Below are positions 24,877 to 39,300 of a stretch of DNA of 64,000 bases, in pieces (the first letter of the stretch is position 1; every line of letters begins with the position of its first letter). This stretch comes from Camelus bactrianus. Taxonomy: Eukaryota > Chordata > Mammalia > Artiodactyla > Camelidae. The stretch covers positions 88,789,816-88,853,815 of the forward strand of contig NC_133546.1 in the NCBI RefSeq assembly GCF_048773025.1. The letters are read 5' to 3'. A model generated the notes under the pieces. It did not search any database. It was not told where the DNA came from and was given only the letters and a program-made list of their open reading frames with translations. The position numbers and the translations under genes were made by a program.

Positions 24877-26930
24877 GAAGGAACTTCAACCCGGCACTAG
24901 GAAACAGACTGAGAAACCAGAGTAAAAGTTTCTCCAGCATCCCGTTCCCTTTGTGCTAGATGAACGAACCTCTCTCCACATGCTCAGTTCTGAGAGGTAA
25001 GTGTGTGTGAAAGCCGTCCTTCACCTAGCTTGTTGGGAACACAAAGTTTCTTTTCACTTGCAAACTCCACTCCATACATTTATATGGGGAGGTACTAGCT
25101 CCAACTCGGTTTAACAGTGAAAAATGCAGGAATTTCAAACCGGCACGAGGAAACAGACTGAGAATCCAGAGTAAAAGTTTCTCCTGCAACAATTCCCTTT
25201 GTGCTAAATGAACGAAAGTCTCTCCACATGCTCAGTTCTGAGAGAAAAGTGTGTGTGAAAGCCGTCCTTCACCTAGCTTGTTGGGAACACAAAGTTTCTT
25301 TTCACTTGCAAACTCCACTCCATACATATATATGGGGAGGTCCTAGACCCAACTCGGTTTTACAGTGCAAACTGCAGGAACTTCAAACCGGAACTAGGAA
25401 ACAGACTGAGAAACCAGAGTAAAACTTTCTCCTGCAACCCGTTCCCTTTGTGCTAGATGAACGAACGTCTCTCCACATGCTCAGTTCTGAGAGAGAAGTG
25501 TGTGTGAAAGCCGTCCTTCACCAAGCTTTTTGGGAACACAAAGTTTCTTTTCAGTTGCAAAATCCACTCCATACAAATATATGGGGAGGTACTAGCTCCA
25601 ACTCGGTTTTACAGTGAATACTGCAGGAATTTCATACCGGCACTAGGAAACAGACTGAGAAACCAGAGTAAAATTTCTCCTGCAAACCGTTCCATTTGTG
25701 CTAGATGAACGAACGTCTCTCCACATGCTCAGTTCTGAGAGATAAGTGTGTGTGAAAGCCGTCCTTCACCTAGCTTGTTGGGAACACAAATTTTCTTTTC
25801 AGTTGCAAACTCCACTCCGTACATATATATGGGGAGGTACTAGCTCCAACTCGGTTTTACAGTGAAAACTGCAGGAACGTCAAACAGGCACTAGGAAACA
25901 GACTGAGAACCAGAGTAAAAGTTTCTCCTGCAACCCGTTCCCTTTGTGCTAGATGAACGAACGTCTCTCCACATGCTCAGTTCTGAGAGATATGTGTGTG
26001 TGAAAGCCGTCCTTCACCTATCTTTTTGGGAACACAAAGTTTCTTTTCACTTGCAAACTCCACTCCATACATATATATGGGGAGGTACTAGCTCCAACTC
26101 GGTTTTACAGTGAAAAATGCAGGAACTTCAAACCGGCACTAGGAAACAGACTGAGAAACCAGAGTAAAATTTCTCCTGCAACCCTTTCGTTTTGTGCTAG
26201 ATGAACGAACGTCTCTCCACATGCTCAGTTCTGAGAGATAAGTGTGTGTGAAAGCCGTCCTTCACCTAGCTTGTTGGGAACACAAAGTTTCTTTTCACTT
26301 GCAAACTGCACTCCATACATATATATGGGGAGGTACAAGCTCCAACTCAGTTTTACAGTGCAATCTGCAGGAATTTCAAACCGGCACTAGGAAACAGACT
26401 GAGAAACCAGAGTAAAAGTTTCTCAGGAACCCGTTCCATTTGTGCTAGATGAACGAACGTCTCTCCACATGCTCAGTTCTGAGAGATAAGTGTGTGTGAA
26501 AGCCGTCCTTCACCTAGCTTTTTGGGAACACAAATTTTCTTTTCAGTTGCAAAATCCACTCCATACATATATATGGGGAGGTACTAGCTCCAACTCGGTT
26601 TAAAGTGAAAACTGCAGAAACTTCAAACCGGCACTAGGAAACAGTGTGAGAAACCAGAGTAAAAGTTGCTCCTGCATCCCGTTCCCTTTGTGCTAGATGA
26701 ACGAACGTCTCTCCACATGCTCATTTCTGAGAGATAAGTGTGTGTGAAAGCCGTCCTTCACCTAGCATTTTGGGAACACAAAGTTTCTTTTCAGTTGCAA
26801 AATCCACTCCATACATATATATGGGGAGGTACTAGCTCCAACTCGGTTTTACAGTGAAAACTGCAGGAACTTCAAACCGGCACTAGGAAACAGACTGAGA
26901 AACCAGAGTAAAAGTTTCTCCTGCAACCCG
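24450..26930 (+). repeat. Partial 10-monomer unit leading the 19-monomer block
   Basis: Matches about 26934-29474 at offset 2484-2486 (GTGCTAAATG at 25201 and 27685; GTTGCTCC at 26661 and 29147). The match ends at 26989/29475, where GTGTGTGTG is replaced by GTCTGTGAG. It is equivalent to the first ten monomers of the 19-monomer unit. Open frames such as 25201-25422 are incidental. Confidence 0.85.
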
Positions 26931-29900
26931 TTCCCTTTGTGCTAGATGAACGAACGTCTCTCCACATGCTCAGTTCTGAGAGATAAGTGTGTGTGAAATC
27001 CGTCCTTCACCTAGCTTGTTGGGAACACAAAGATTCTTTTCACTTGCAAACTCAACTCCATACATATATATGGGGAGGTACTAGCTCCAACTCGGTTTTA
27101 CAGTGAAAACTGCAGGAATTTCAAACCGGCACAAGGAAACAGAATGAGAAACCAGTGTAAAAATTTCTCCAGCAACCCTTTCCCTTTGTGCTAGATGAAC
27201 GAACGTCTCTCCACATGCTCATTTCTGAGAGATAATTGTGTGTGAAAGCCGTCCTTCACCTAGCTTGTTGGGAACACAAAGTTTCTTTTCACTTGCAAAC
27301 TCCACTCCATACATATATATGGGGAGGTACTAGCTCCAACTCGGTTTTACAGTGCAAACTGAAGGAACTTCAACCCGGCACTAGGAAACAGACTGAGAAA
27401 CCAGAGTAAAAGTTTCTCCAGCATCCCGTTCCCTTTGTGCTAGATGAACGAACGTCTCTCCACATGCTCAGTTCTGAGAGGTAAGTGTGTGTGAAAGCCG
27501 TCCTTCACCTAGCTTGTTGGGAACACAAAGTTTCTTTTCACTTGCAAACTCCACTCCATACATTTATATGGGGAGGTACTAGCTCCAACTCGGTTTAACA
27601 GTGAAAAATGCAGGAATTTCAAACCGGCACGAGGAAACAGACTGAGAATCCAGAGTAAAAGTTTCTCCTGCAACAATTCCCTTTGTGCTAAATGAACGAA
27701 AGTCTCTCCACATGCTCAGTTCTGAGAGATAAGTGTGTGTGAAAGCCGTCCTTCACCTAGCTTGTTGGGAACACAAAGTTTCTTTTCACTTGCAAACTCC
27801 ACTCCATACATATATATGGGGAGGACCTAGACCCAACTCGGTTTTACAGTGCAAACTGCAGGAACTTCAAACCGGCACTAGGAAACAGACTGAGAAACCA
27901 GAGTAAAACTTTCTCCTGCAACCCGTTCCCTTTGTGCTAGATGAACGAACGTCTCTCCACATGCTCAGTTCTGAGAGATAAGTGTGTGTGAAAGCCGTCC
28001 TTCACCAAGCTTTTTGGGAACACAAAGTTTCTTTTCAGTTGCAAAATCCACTCCATACAAATATATGGGGAGGTACTAGCTCCAACTCGGTTTTACAGTG
28101 AATACTGCAGGAATTTCATACCGGCACTAGGAAACAGACTGAGAAACCAGAGTAAAATTTCTCCTGCAAACCGTTCCATTTGTGCTAGATGAACGAACGT
28201 CTCTCCACATGCTCAGTTCTGAGAGATAAGTGTGTGTGAAAGCCGTCCTTCACCTAGCTTGTTGGGAACAAAAATTTTCTTTTCAGTTGCAAACTCCACT
28301 CCGTACATATATATGGGGAGGTACTAGCTCCAACTCGGTTTTACAGTGAAAACTGCAGGAACGTCAAACAGGCACTAGGAAACAGACTGAGAACCAGAGT
28401 AAAAGTTTCTCCTGCAACCCGTTCCCTTTGTGCTAGATGAACGAACGTCTCTCCACATGCTCAGTTCTGAGAGATATGTGTGTGTGAAAGCCGTCCTTCA
28501 CCTATCTTTTTGGGAACACAAAGTTTCTTTTCACTTGCAAACTCCACTCCATACATATATATGGGGAGGTACTAGCTCCAACTCGGTTTTACAGTGAAAA
28601 ATGCAGGAACTTCAAACCGGCACTAGGAAACAGACTGAGAAACCAGAGTAAAAGTTTCTCCTGCAACCCTTTCGTTTTGTGCTAGATGAACGAACGTCTC
28701 TCCACATGCTCAGTTCTGAGAGATAAGTGTGTGTGAAAGCCGTCCTTCACCTAGCTTGTTGGGAACACAAAGTTTCTTTTCACTTGCAAACTGCACTCCA
28801 TACATATATATGGGGAGGTACAAGCTCCAACTCGGTTTTACAGTGCAATCTGCAGGAATTTCAAACCGGCACTAGGAAACAGACTGAGAAACCAGAGTAA
28901 AAGTTTCTCAGGAACCCGTTCCATTTGTGCTAGATGAACGAACGTCTCTCCACATGCTCAGTTCTGAGAGATAAGTGTGTGTGAAAGCCGTCCTTCACCT
29001 AGCTTTTTGGGAACACAAAGTTTCTTTTCAGTTGCAAAATCCACTCCATACATATATATGGGGAGGTACTAGCTCCAACTCGGTTTTAAAGTGAAAACTG
29101 CAGAAACTTCAAACCGGCACTAGGAAACAGAGTGAGAAACCAGAGTAAAAGTTGCTCCTGCATCCCGTTCCCTTTGTGCTAGATGAACGAACGTCTCTCC
29201 ACATGCTCATTTCTGAGAGATAAGTGTGTGTGAAAGCCTTCCTTCACCTAGCTTTTTGGGAACACAAAGTTTCTTTTCAGTTGCAAAATCCACTCCATAC
29301 ATATATATGGGGAGGTACTAGCTCCAACTCGGTTTTACAGTGAAAACTGCAGGAACTTCAAACCGGCACTAGGAAACAGACTGAGAAACCAGAGTAAAAG
29401 TTTCTCCTGCAACCCGTTCCCTTTGTGCTAGATGAACGAACGTCTCTCCACATGCTCAGTTCTGAGAGATAAGTCTGTGAGAAAGCCGTCCTTCACCTAG
29501 CTTGTTGTGAACACAAAGTTCCTTTTCACTTGCAAACTCCACTCCATACATATATATGGGGAGGTACTAGCTCCAACTCGGTTTTACAGTGCAAACTGCA
29601 GGAATTTCAAACCGGCACTAGGAAACAGACTGAGAAACCAGAGTAAAAGTTTCTCCTGCAACCCGTTCCCATTGTGCTAGGTGAACGAACGTCTCTCCAC
29701 ATGCTCAGTTCTGAGAGATAAGTGTGTGTGAATGCCGTCCTTCACCTAGCTTGTTGGGAACACAAAGTTTCTTTTCACTTGCAAACCCCACTCCATAAAT
29801 ATATATGGGGAGGTACGAGCTCCAACTCGGTTTTACAGTGAAAACTGCAGGAACTTCAAACCGGCACTAGGAAACAGACTGAGAAACCACAGTAAAAGTT

Positions 29901-31581
29901 TCCCCTGCAACCCGTTCCCTTTTTGCTAGATGAACGAACGTCTCTCCACATGCTCAGTTCTGAGAGATAAGTGTGTGTGAAAGCCGTCCTTCACCTAGGT
30001 TTTTGGGAACACAAAGTTTCTTTTCAGTTGCAAAATCCACTCCATACATATATATGGGGAGGTACTAGCTCCAACTCGGTTTTACAGTGCAAACTGCAGG
30101 AACTTCAAACCGGCACTAGGAAACAGACTGAGAAACCAGAGTAAAAGTTTCTCCTGCAACCCTTTCCCTTTGTGCTAGATGAACGATCGTCTCTCCACAT
30201 GCTCATTTCTGAGAGATAAATGTGGGTGAAAGCCGTCCTTCACCTAGATTGTTGGGAACACCAAGATTCTTTTCACTTGCAAACGCCACTCCATACATAT
30301 ATATGGGGAAGTACTAGCTCCAAATCGGTTTTACAGTGCAAACTGCAGGATCTTCAAACCGGGACTAGGAAACAGACTGAGAAACCAGAGTAAAAGTTTC
30401 TCCTGCAACCCGTTCCCTTTGTGCTAGATGAACGAACGTCTCTCCACATGCTCATTTCTGAGAGATAAGTGTGTGTGAAAGCCGTCCTTCACCTAGCTTG
30501 TTGGGAACACAAAGATTCTTTTCACTTGCAAACTCCACTCCATACATATTTATGGGGAGGTTCTAGCTCAAACTCGTGTTTACAGTGAAAACTGCAGGAA
30601 CTTCAAACCGGCACTAGGAAACAGACTGAAAACCAGAGTAAAAGTTTCTCAGGAACCCGTTCCATTTGTGCTAGATGAACGAACGTCTCTCCACATGCTC
30701 AGTTCTGAGAGATAAGTGTGTGTGAAAGCCGTCCTTCACCTAGCTTTTTGGGAACCCAAAGTTTCTTTTCAGTTGCAAAATCCACTCCATACATATATAT
30801 GGGGAGGTACTAGCTCCAACTCGGTTTTAAAGTGAAAACTGCAGAAACTTCAAACCGGCACTAGGAAACAGAGTGAGAAACCAGAGTAAAAGTTGCTCCT
30901 GCATCCCGTTCCCTTTGTGCTAGATGAACGAACGTCTCTCCACATGCTCATTTCTGAGAGATAAGTGTGTGTGAAAGCCTTCCTTCACCTAGCTTTTTGG
31001 GAACACAAAGTTTCTTTTCAGTTGCAAAATCCACTCCATACATATATATGGGGAGGTACTAGCTCCAACTCGGTTTTACAGTGCAAACTGCAGGAATTTC
31101 AAACCGGCACTAGGAAACAGACTGAGAAACCAGAGTGAAAGTTTCCCCTGCAACCCTTTCCCATTGTGCTAGGTGAACGAACGTCTCTCCACATGCTCAG
31201 TTCTGAGAGATAAGTGTGTGTGAATGCCGTCCTTCACCTAGCTTGTTGGGAACACAAAGTTTCTTTTCACTTGCAAACCCCACTCCATAAATATATATGG
31301 GGAGGTACGAGCTCCAACTCGGTTTTACAGTGAAAACTGCAGGAACTTCAAACCGGCACTAGGAAACAGACTGAGAAACCACAGTAAATGTTTCCCCAGA
31401 AACCCGTTCCCTTTTTGCTAGATGAACGAAAGTCTCTCCACATGCTCAGTTCTGAGAGATAAGTGTGTGTGAAAGCCGTCCTTCACCTAGGTTTTTGGGA
31501 ACACAAAGTTTCTTTTCAGTTGCAAAATCCACCCATACATATATATGGGGAGGTACTAGCTCCAACTCGGTTTTACAGTGC
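26858..31581 (+). repeat. 19-monomer unit B1, 4724 bp
   Basis: The tract 26858-31653 repeats as 31582-36377 at a constant 4724 bp (27685 to 32409, 29147 to 33871, 30888 to 35612). The unit contains two copies of the GTTGCTCCTGCATCCC monomer seven monomers apart (1741 bp), so it carries an older seven-monomer duplication. By eye I found only about half a dozen differences from the next unit, so they are close to 99.9% identical. The boundary can sit anywhere in the shared 31582-31653 overlap. Confidence 0.9.
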
Positions 31582-34500
31582 AAACTGCAGGAACTTCAAA
31601 CCGGCACTAGGAAACAGACTGAGAAACCAGAGTAAAAGTTTCTCCTGCAACCCGTTCCCTTTGTGCTAGATGAACGAACGTCTCTCCACATGCTCAGTTC
31701 TGAGAGATAAGTGTGTGTGAAATCCGTCCTTCACCTAGCTTGTTGGGAACACAAAGATTCTTTTCACTTGCAAACTCAACTCCATACATATATATGGGGA
31801 GGTACTAGCTCCAACTCGGTTTTACAGTGAAAACTGCAGGAATTTCAAACCGGCACAAGGAAACAGAATGAGAAACCAGTGTAAAAATTTCTCCAGCAAC
31901 CCTTTCCCTTTGTGCTAGATGAACGAACGTCTCTCCACATGCTCATTTCTGAGAGATAATTGTGTGTGAAAGCCGTCCTTCACCTAGCTTGTTGGGAACA
32001 CAAAGTTTCTTTTCACTTGCAAACTCCACTCCATACATATATATGGGGAGGTACTAGCTCCAACTCGGTTTTACAGTGCAAACTGAAGGAACTTCAACCC
32101 GGCACTAGGAAACAGACTGAGAAACCAGAGTAAAAGTTTCTCCAGCATCCCGTTCCCTTTGTGCTAGATGAACGAACGTCTCTCCACATGCTCAGTTCTG
32201 AGAGGTAAGTGTGTGTGAAAGCCGTCCTTCACCTAGCTTGTTGGGAACACAAAGTTTCTTTTCACTTGCAAACTCCACTCCATACATTTATATGGGGAGG
32301 TACTAGCTCCAACTCGGTTTAACAGTGAAAAATGCAGGAATTTCAAACCGGCACGAGGAAACAGACTGAGAATCCAGAGTAAAAGTTTCTCCTGCAACAA
32401 TTCCCTTTGTGCTAAATGAACGAAAGTCTCTCCACATGCTCAGTTCTGAGAGATAAGTGTGTGTGAAAGCCGTCCTTCACCTAGCTTGTTGGGAACACAA
32501 AGTTTCTTTTCACTTGCAAACTCCACTCCATACATATATATGGGGAGGACCTAGACCCAACTCGGTTTTACAGTGCAAACTGCAGGAACTTCAAACCGGC
32601 ACTAGGAAACAGACTGAGAAACCAGAGTAAAACTTTCTCCTGCAACCCGTTCCCTTTGTGCTAGATGAACGAACGTCTCTCCACATGCTCAGTTCTGAGA
32701 GATAAGTGTGTGTGAAAGCCGTCCTTCACCAAGCTTTTTGGGAACACAAAGTTTCTTTTCAGTTGCAAAATCCACTCCATACAAATATATGGGGAGGTAC
32801 TAGCTCCAACTCGGTTTTACAGTGAATACTGCAGGAATTTCATACCGGCACTAGGAAACAGACTGAGAAACCAGAGTAAAATTTGTCCTGCAAACCGTTC
32901 CATTTGTGCTAGATGAACGAACGTCTCTCCACATGCTCAGTTCTGAGAGATAAGTGTGTGTGAAAGCCGTCCTTCACCTAGCTTGTTGGGAACAAAAATT
33001 TTCTTTTCAGTTGCAAACTCCACTCCGTACATATATATGGGGAGGTACTAGCTCCAACTCGGTTTTACAGTGAAAACTGCAGGAACGTCAAACAGGCACT
33101 AGGAAACAGACTGAGAACCAGAGTAAAAGTTTCTCCTGCAACCCGTTCCCTTTGTGCTAGATGAACGAACGTCTCTCCACATGCTCAGTTCTGAGAGATA
33201 TGTGTGTGTGAAAGCCGTCCTTCACCTATCTTTTTGGGAACACAAAGTTTCTTTTCACTTGCAAACTCCACTCCATACATATATATGGGGAGGTACTAGC
33301 TCCAACTCGGTTTTACAGTGAAAAATGCAGGAACTTCAAACCGGCACTAGGAAACAGACTGAGAAACCAGAGTAAAAGTTTCTCCTGCAACCCTTTCGTT
33401 TTGTGCTAGATGAACGAACGTCTCTCCACATGCTCAGTTCTGAGAGATAAGTGTGTGTGAAAGCCGTCCTTCACCTAGCTTGTTGGGAACACAAAGTTTC
33501 TTTTCACTTGCAAACTGCACTCCATACATATATATGGGGAGGTACAAGCTCCAACTCGGTTTTACAGTGCAATCTGCAGGAATTTCAAACCGGCACTAGG
33601 AAACAGACTGAGAAACCAGAGTAAAAGTTTCTCAGGAACCCGTTCCATTTGTGCTAGATGAACGAACGTCTCTCCACATGCTCAGTTCTGAGAGATAAGT
33701 GTGTGTGAAAGCCGTCCTTCACCTAGCTTTTTGGGAACACAAAGTTTCTTTTCAGTTGCAAAATCCACTCCATACATATATATGGGGAGGTACTAGCTCC
33801 AACTCGGTTTTAAAGTGAAAACTGCAGAAACTTCAAACCGGCACTAGGAAACAGAGTGAGAAACCAGAGTAAAAGTTGCTCCTGCATCCCGTTCCCTTTG
33901 TGCTAGATGAACGAACGTCTCTCCACATGCTCATTTCTGAGAGATAAGTGTGTGTGAAAGCCTTCCTTCACCTAGCTTTTTGGGAACACAAAGTTTCTTT
34001 TCAGTTGCAAAATCAACTCCATACATATATATGGGGAGGTACTAGCTCCAACTCGGTTTTACAGTGAAAACTGCAGGAACTTCAAACCGGCACTAGGAAA
34101 CAGACTGAGAAACCAGAGTAAAAGTTTCTCCTGCAACCCGTTCCCTTTGTGCTAGATGAACGAACGTCTCTCCACATGCTCAGTTCTGAGAGATAAGTCT
34201 GTGAGAAAGCCGTCCTTCACCTAGCTTGTTGTGAACACAAAGTTCCTTTTCACTTGCAAACTCCACTCCATACATATATATGGGGAGGTACTAGCTCCAA
34301 CTCGGTTTTACAGTGCAAACTGCAGGAATTTCAAACCGGCACTAGGAAACAGACTGAGAAACCAGAGTAAAAGTTTCTCCTGCAACCCGTTCCAATTGTG
34401 CTAGGTGAACGAACGTCTCTCCACATGCTCAGTTCTGAGAGATAAGTGTGTGTGAATGCCGTCCTTCACCTAGCTTGTTGGGAACACAAAGTTTCTTTTC

Positions 34501-36305
34501 ACTTGCAAACCCCACTCCATAAATATATATGGGGAGGTACGAGCTCCAACTCGGTTTTACAGTGAAAACTGCAGGAACTTCAAACCGGCACTAGGAAACA
34601 GACTGAGAAACCACAGTAAAAGTTTCCCCTGCAACCCGTTCCCTTTTTGCTAGATGAACGAACGTCTCTCCACATGCTCAGTTCTGAGAGATAAGTGTGT
34701 GTGAAAGCCGTCCTTCACCTAGGTTTTTGGGAACACAAAGTTTCTTTTCAGTTGCAAAATCCACTCCATACATATATATGGGGAGGTACTAGCTCCAACT
34801 CGGTTTTACAGTGCAAACTGCAGGAACTTCAAACCGGCACTAGGAAACAGACTGAGAAACCAGAGTAAAAGTTTCTCCTGCAACCCTTTCCCTTTGTGCT
34901 AGATGAACGATCGTCTCTCCACATGCTCATTTCTGAGAGATAAATGTGGGTGAAAGCCGTCCTTCACCTAGATTGTTGGGAACACCAAGATTCTTTTCAC
35001 TTGCAAACGCCACTCCATACATATATATGGGGAAGTACTAGCTCCAAATCGGTTTTACAGTGCAAACTGCAGGATCTTCAAACCGGGACTAGGAAACAGA
35101 CTGAGAAACCAGAGTAAAAGTTTCTCCTGCAACCCGTTCCCTTTGTGCTAGATGAACGAACGTCTCTCCACATGCTCATTTCTGAGAGATAAGTGTGTGT
35201 GAAAGCCGTCCTTCACCTAGCTTGTTGGGAACACAAAGATTCTTTTCACTTGCAAACTCCACTCCATACATATTTATGGGGAGGTTCTAGCTCAAACTCG
35301 TGTTTACAGTGAAAACTGCAGGAACTTCAAACCGGCACTAGGAAACAGACTGAAAACCAGAGTAAAAGTTTCTCAGGAACCCGTTCCATTTGTGCTAGAT
35401 GAACGAACGTCTCTCCACATGCTCAGTTCTGAGAGATAAGTGTGTGTGAAAGCCGTCCTTCACCTAGCTTTTTGGGAACCCAAAGTTTCTTTTCAGTTGC
35501 AAAATCCACTCCATACATATATATGGGGAGGTACTAGCTCCAACTCGGTTTTAAAGTGAAAACTGCAGAAACTTCAAACCGGCACTAGGAAACAGAGTGA
35601 GAAACCAGAGTAAAAGTTGCTCCTGCATCCCGTTCCCTTTGTGCTAGATGAACGAACGTCTCTCCACATGCTCATTTCTGAGAGATAAGTGTGTGTGAAA
35701 GCCTTCCTTCACCTAGCTTTTTGGGAACACAAAGATTCTTTTCAGTTGCAAAATCCACTCCATACATATATATGGGGAGGTACTAGCTCCAACTCGGTTT
35801 TACAGTGCAAACTGCAGGAATTTCAAACCGGCACTAGGAAACAGACTGAGAAACCAGAGTGAAAGTTTCCCCTGCAACCCTTTCCCATTGTGCTAGGTGA
35901 ACGAACGTCTCTCCACATGCTCAGTTCTGAGAGATAAGTGTGTGTGAATGCCGTCCTTCACCTAGCTTGTTGGGAACACAAAGTTTCTTTTCACTTGCAA
36001 ACCCCACTCCATAAATATATATGGGGAGGTACGAGCTCCAACTCGGTTTTACAGTGAAAACTGCAGGAACTTCAAACCGGCACTAGGAAACAGACTGAGA
36101 AACCACAGTAAATGTTTCCCCAGAAACCCGTTCCCTTTTTGCTAGATGAACGAAAGTCTCTCCACATGCTCAGTTCTGAGAGATAAGTGTGTGTGAAAGC
36201 CGTCCTTCACCTAGGTTTTTGGGAACACAAAGTTTCTTTTCAGTTGCAAAATCCACCCATACATATATATGGGGAGGTACTAGCTCCAACTCGGTTTTAC
36301 AGTGC
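31582..36305 (+). repeat. 19-monomer unit B2, 4724 bp
   Basis: Second copy of the 19-monomer unit. It ends at 36377/36378, where CAACCCTTTCCC replaces CAACCCGTTCCC and the sequence continues as in the 31-monomer layer. From 33321 onward this unit is also the first part of the 31-monomer unit, so this stretch belongs to two repeat layers at once. Confidence 0.9.
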
Positions 36306-39300
36306 AAACTGCAGGAACTTCAAACCGGCACTAGGAAACAGACTGAGAAACCAGAGTAAAAGTTTCTCCTGCAACCCTTTCCCTTTGTGCTAGATGAACG
36401 ATCGTCTCTCCACATGCTCATTTCTGAGAGATAAATGTGGGTGAAAGCCGTCCTTCACCTAGATTGTTGGGAACACCAAGATTCTTTTCACTTGCAAACG
36501 CCACTCCATACATATATATGGGGAAGTACTAGCTCCAAATCGGTTTTACAGTGCAAACTGCAGGATCTTCAAACCGGCACTAGGAAACAGACTGAGAAAC
36601 CAGAGTAAAAGTTTCTCCTGCAACCCGTTCCCTTTGTGCTAGATGAACGAACGTCTCTCCACATGCTCATTTCTGAGAGATAAGTGTGTGTGAAAGCCGT
36701 CCTTCACCTAGCTTGTTGAGAACACAAAGATTCTTTTCACTTGCAAACTCCACTCCATACATATTTATGGGGAGGTTCTAGCTCAAACTCGTGTTTACAG
36801 TGAAAACTGCAGGAACTTCAAACCGGCACTAGGAATCAGACTGAGAAACCAGAGTAAAAGTTTCTCCTGCAACCCGTTCCTTTTGTGCTAGATGAACGAA
36901 CGTCTCTCCACGTGCTCAGTTCTGAGAGATAAGTGTGTGTGAAAGCCGTCCTTCACCTAGGTTTTTGGGAACACAAAGTTTCTTTTCAGTTTCAAAATCC
37001 ACTCCATACATATATATGGGAAGGTACTAGCTCCAACTCGGTTTTACAGTGCAAACTGCAGGAACTTCAAACCGGCACTAGGAAACAGACTGAGAAACCA
37101 GAGTAAAAGTTTCTCCTGCAACCCGTTCCCTTTGTGCTAGATGAACGAACGTCTCTCCACATGCTCATTTCTGAGAGATAATTGTGTGTGAAAGCCGTCC
37201 TTCACCTAGCTTGTTGGGAACACCAAGTTTCTATTCACATGCAAACTCCACTCCATATATATTTATGGGGAGGTACTAGCTCCAACACGTCTTTACAGTG
37301 AAAACTGCAGGAACTTCAAACCGGCACTAGGAAACAGACTGAGAAACCAGAGTAAAAGTTTCTCCTGCAACCCGTTCCTTTTGTGCTAGATGAACGAACG
37401 TCTCTCCACGTGCTCACTTCTGAGAGATAAGTGTGTGTGAAAGCCGTCCTTCACCTAGCTTGTTGGGAACACAAAGTTTCTTTTCACTTGCAAACTCCAC
37501 TCCATACATATATATGGGGTGGTACTAGCTCCAACTCGGTTTTACAGTGCAAACTGCAGTAATTTCAAACCGGCACAAGGAAACAGACTGAGAAACCAGA
37601 GTAAAAATTTCTCCAGCAACCCTTTCCCTTTGTGCTAGATGAACGAACATCTCTCCAAATGCTCAGTTCTGAGAGATAGGTGTGTTTGAAATCCGTCCTT
37701 CACCTAGCTTGTTGGGAACACAAAGATTCTTTTCACTTGCAAACGCCACTCCATACATATATATGGGGAAGTACTAGCTCCAAATCGGTTTTACAGTGCA
37801 AACTGCAGGAACTTCAACCCGGCACTAGGAAACAGACTGAGAAACCAGAGTAAAAGTTTCTCCTGCAACCCGTTCCCTTTGTGCTAGATGAACGAACGTC
37901 TCTCCACATGCTCATTTCTGAGAGATAAGTGTGTGTGAAAGCCGTCCTTCACCTAGCTTGTTGGGAACACAAAGTTTCTTTTCACTTGCAAACTCCACTC
38001 CATACATATTTATGGGGAGGTACTAGCTCCAACTCGTGTTTACAGTGAAAACTGCAGGAACTTCAAAGCGGCACTAGGAAACAGACTGAGAAACCAGAGT
38101 AAAAGTTTCTCCTGCAACCCGTTCCTTTTGTGCTAGATGAACGAACGTCTCTCCACGTGCTCAGTTCTGAGAGATAAGTGTGTGTGAAAGCCGTCCTTCA
38201 CCTAGCTTGTTGGGAACACAAAGTTTCTTTTCCCTTGCAAAATCCACTCCGTACATATATATGGGGAGGTACTAGCTCCAACTCGGTTTTACAGTGCAAA
38301 CTGCAGGAATTTCAAACCGGCACAAGGAAACAGACTGAGAAACCAGAGTAAAAATTTCCCAGCATCCCTTTCCTTTTGTGCTAGATGAACGAACGTCTCT
38401 CCACATGCTCATTTCTGAGAGATAAGTGTGGGTGAAAGCCGTCCTTCAACTAGATTGTTGGGAACACAAAGATTCTTTTCACTTGCAAACGCCACTCCAT
38501 ACATATATATGGGGAAGTACTAGCTCCAAATCCGTTTTACAGTGCAAACTGCAGGAACTTCAAACCGGAACTAGGAAACAGACTGAGAAACCAGAGTAAA
38601 AGTTTCTCCTGTATCCCGTTCCCTTTGTGCTAGATGAACGAACGTCTCTCCACATGCTCAGTTCTGAGAGATATGTGTGGGTGAAAGCCGTTCTTCACCT
38701 AGCTTGTTGGGAACACAAAGTTTCTTTTCACTTGCAAACTCCACTCCATACATATATATGGGAAGGTACTAGCTCCAACTCGGTTTTACAGTGCTAACTG
38801 CAGGAACTTCAAACCAGCACTAGGAAACAGACTGAGAAACCAGATTAAAAGTTTCTCCTGCAACCCGTTCCCTTTGTTCTAGATGAACGAACGTCTCTAC
38901 ACATGCTCAGTTCTAGAGATAAGTGTGTGTGAAAGCCGTCTTTCACCTAGCTTGTTGGGAAACAAAGTTTCTTTTCACTTGCAATCTCCACTCCATAAAT
39001 ATATAAGGGGAGGTACAAGCTCCAACTCGGTTTTACAGTGAAAAGTGCAGGAACTTCAAACCGGCACTAGGAAACAGTCTGAGAAACCAGAGTAAAAGTT
39101 TCTCCTGCAACCATTTCCCTTTGTGCTAGATGAACGAACGTCTCTCCACATGCTCATTTCTGAGAGCTAATTGTGGATGAAAGCCGTCCTTCACCTAGCT
39201 TGTTGGGAACACAAAGTTTCTTTTCACTTGCAAACACCACTCCATACATATATATGGGGAGGTATTAACTCCTACACGGTTTTAAAGTGAAAACTGCAGG

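Noticed and set aside
25201-25422. Short open frames of 60-81 codons on both strands (also 31463, 36187, 40364, 48074, 50562, 53280, 56343, 58830, 61567, 62562 and others)
   Set aside because: All are translations of the satellite. The 249 bp period is 83 codons, so the same frame reappears in each monomer and a chance loss of a stop lengthens it. None has a recognisable domain, and identical copies follow the repeat layers.
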